From Flavobacterium psychrophilum (GTDB lineage: Bacteria; Bacteroidota; Bacteroidia; Flavobacteriales; Flavobacteriaceae), in the NCBI GenBank assembly GCA_945866505.1, contig CAMBHH010000215.1:1-5355 (forward strand): a stretch of 5,355 nucleotides of DNA, read 5' to 3'. Within the stretch, counting starts at the first letter, position 1, and each line of letters starts with the position of its first letter. The position numbers and the translations under genes are program-made. Shown piece by piece: positions 4,566-5,355 of this stretch. Under the pieces are notes generated by a model. That model ran no database searches and was not told the origin of the DNA. It saw nothing but the letters and a program-made list of their open reading frames with translations.

Positions 4566-5355
4566 TTACTAAATCTTTGGCTCTGTACGATTCTAACTGT
4601 TCGAAAAAAGCAGCTGCTTCTTGAATATACTTTTTGGCGAATTCTTCAGATGGTTCGTTTTTATTAATTTGATAGACTAATTCGCTAAAGGTTGATGGCA
4701 ATTCTATTTTGTTGGTTACTGTAAAAACAGTATCAAATAAATCGATTATTCCACCGTGGTGATTTGTTTTTTGGTTTTCAGCAAGTAATATTGCTTTGGC
4801 ACCATTTACAAATCCGGCATACGCCAAATAGATTGCATCTGACCATTTTTGGTCATCGAAAGCTTCTTGTGCAAACGTTAATTTGTCTTTGGCTTCGAGA
4901 AGTAAGGTCGCTACTAAATCGATAACAACACCAGCACATTCGCCAACTCCAATCGCTTTTACATAATTATCAGCATTACCCCAATCAATAAAATCAGCCT
5001 CAGTTAGATTTGTAACATCAGAAAGTGGAGACAATAAATCGAAAAAATATTTTTCGCCTTTGGCATCATAATAATCCAAAAAGCGTAATCCGTTGGCATT
5101 CGATTCGAAATCATTTAAAATAAAACGCAAAGCGTCTGGACCACGACGGCTTGGAATTTTGATTACTTTATCGGAAAATCTTCCTTGACCATTTCCTAAA
5201 TTTCCCCCACCTAATAAAACTTGCAGTGCTGGAGCAACTAATTTTCCAGAATTGATTGACATTCCTTGAAAACCAATTTCGGCCATATTGTGTTGTCCAC
5301 AAGCATTCATACAGCCGCTAATTTTTATAGTAATTTCTCTATTGTCATTGTATTG
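4558..5355 (-). CDS. Siroheme sulfite/nitrite reductase with C-terminal HEPN-like domain (5' end outside the window)
   Basis: The frame is open to the window edge, so the 265 residues seen are only the C-terminal part; the ATG at 5310 is internal, because the conserved frame continues upstream through ITIKISGC. Numbered from the first codon in the window, Cys15 and Cys19 form the CxxxC half of the [4Fe-4S]/siroheme motif in SGCMNACGQHN, with Cys19 expected to bridge cluster and siroheme. A ferredoxin-like reductase segment with GGGNLGNGQGRF (49-60) follows, up to DW (124-125). After GVGECAG (136-142) comes an all-helical region, about residues 160-260, that resembles a HEPN domain. It contains KTNHHG (196-201) but no R-x4-6-H ribonuclease motif, so nuclease activity is unlikely. 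I recall Bacteroidota reductases annotated as HEPN-domain proteins with this layout. Sulfite is the likelier substrate given the sulfur and methionine context; nitrite is possible. It overlaps the downstream methyltransferase gene by 8 bp. Confidence 0.88.
   Translation of the reverse strand, partial: QYNDNREITIKISGCMNACGQHNMAEIGFQGMSINSGKLVAPALQVLLGGGNLGNGQGRFSDKVIKIPSRRGPDALRFILNDFESNANGLRFLDYYDAKGEKYFFDLLSPLSDVTNLTEADFIDWGNADNYVKAIGVGECAGVVIDLVATLLLEAKDKLTFAQEAFDDQKWSDAIYLAYAGFVNGAKAILLAENQKTNHHGGIIDLFDTVFTVTNKIELPSTFSELVYQINKNEPSEEFAKKYIQEAAAFFEQLESYRAKDLVNE

Noticed and set aside
5308..5310. ATG at 5310 as the start of the reductase gene
   Set aside because: The frame continues upstream without a stop to the window edge and encodes the conserved ITIKISGC segment with the first cysteine of the CxxxC motif, so this Met is internal.

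Overview
The window is AT-rich DNA that looks like a Flavobacteriia genome (Bacteroidota), most likely Flavobacterium or a close relative. The reasons are the protein families, the A-rich leaders with almost no Shine-Dalgarno sequences, a TAnnTTTG-type promoter box, a lipoprotein signal peptide of Bacteroidota style, and intergenic repeats of kinds I recall as common in this group. The genus call comes from recognition, not from a search. All supported genes lie on the minus strand, so transcription runs from high to low coordinates.

Region 1 (5355 to 1655) is the downstream part of an assimilatory sulfur (sulfite, possibly nitrite) reduction operon. It begins with the C-terminal part of a siroheme/[4Fe-4S] sulfite/nitrite reductase fused to a HEPN-like helical domain. 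This is followed by uroporphyrinogen-III C-methyltransferase (8-bp overlap), a precorrin-2 dehydrogenase/sirohydrochlorin ferrochelatase (1-bp TAATG overlap), a ferredoxin-NADP reductase of the thioredoxin-reductase-like type (52-bp gap), and an adrenodoxin/ISC-type [2Fe-2S] ferredoxin (52-bp gap). One operon therefore seems to encode a reductase, two enzymes that make its siroheme from uroporphyrinogen III, and a plausible NADPH-to-ferredoxin electron supply.

Region 2 (1654 to 1141) has no gene but is dense in signals. Read in the direction of transcription it holds a weak hairpin after the ferredoxin gene, one arm of a 13-bp inverted repeat, a tandem pair of identical 12-mers, a Bacteroidota-type promoter, the other arm of the inverted repeat, and a complete SAM-I (S-box) riboswitch at 1467-1362 with P1-P4 and the pseudoknot visible. 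After the aptamer come a second copy of the P1 3' strand, a dispersed hairpin repeat lying in the leader, and a short triplicated 8-mer just before the next start codon.

Region 3 (1140 to 1) holds the free-standing homocysteine-methyltransferase module of a split methionine synthase, the evident target of the riboswitch. After 40 bp comes the start of a lipoprotein gene that runs off the window.

Taken together, sulfite is reduced to sulfide for cysteine and homocysteine synthesis, and homocysteine is then methylated to methionine under SAM feedback. The most unusual points are the HEPN fusion on the reductase, a pair of inverted GC-rich repeats of which one lies inside a coding sequence and the other forms the ribosome-binding region of the next gene, and the repeat-loaded riboswitch leader.
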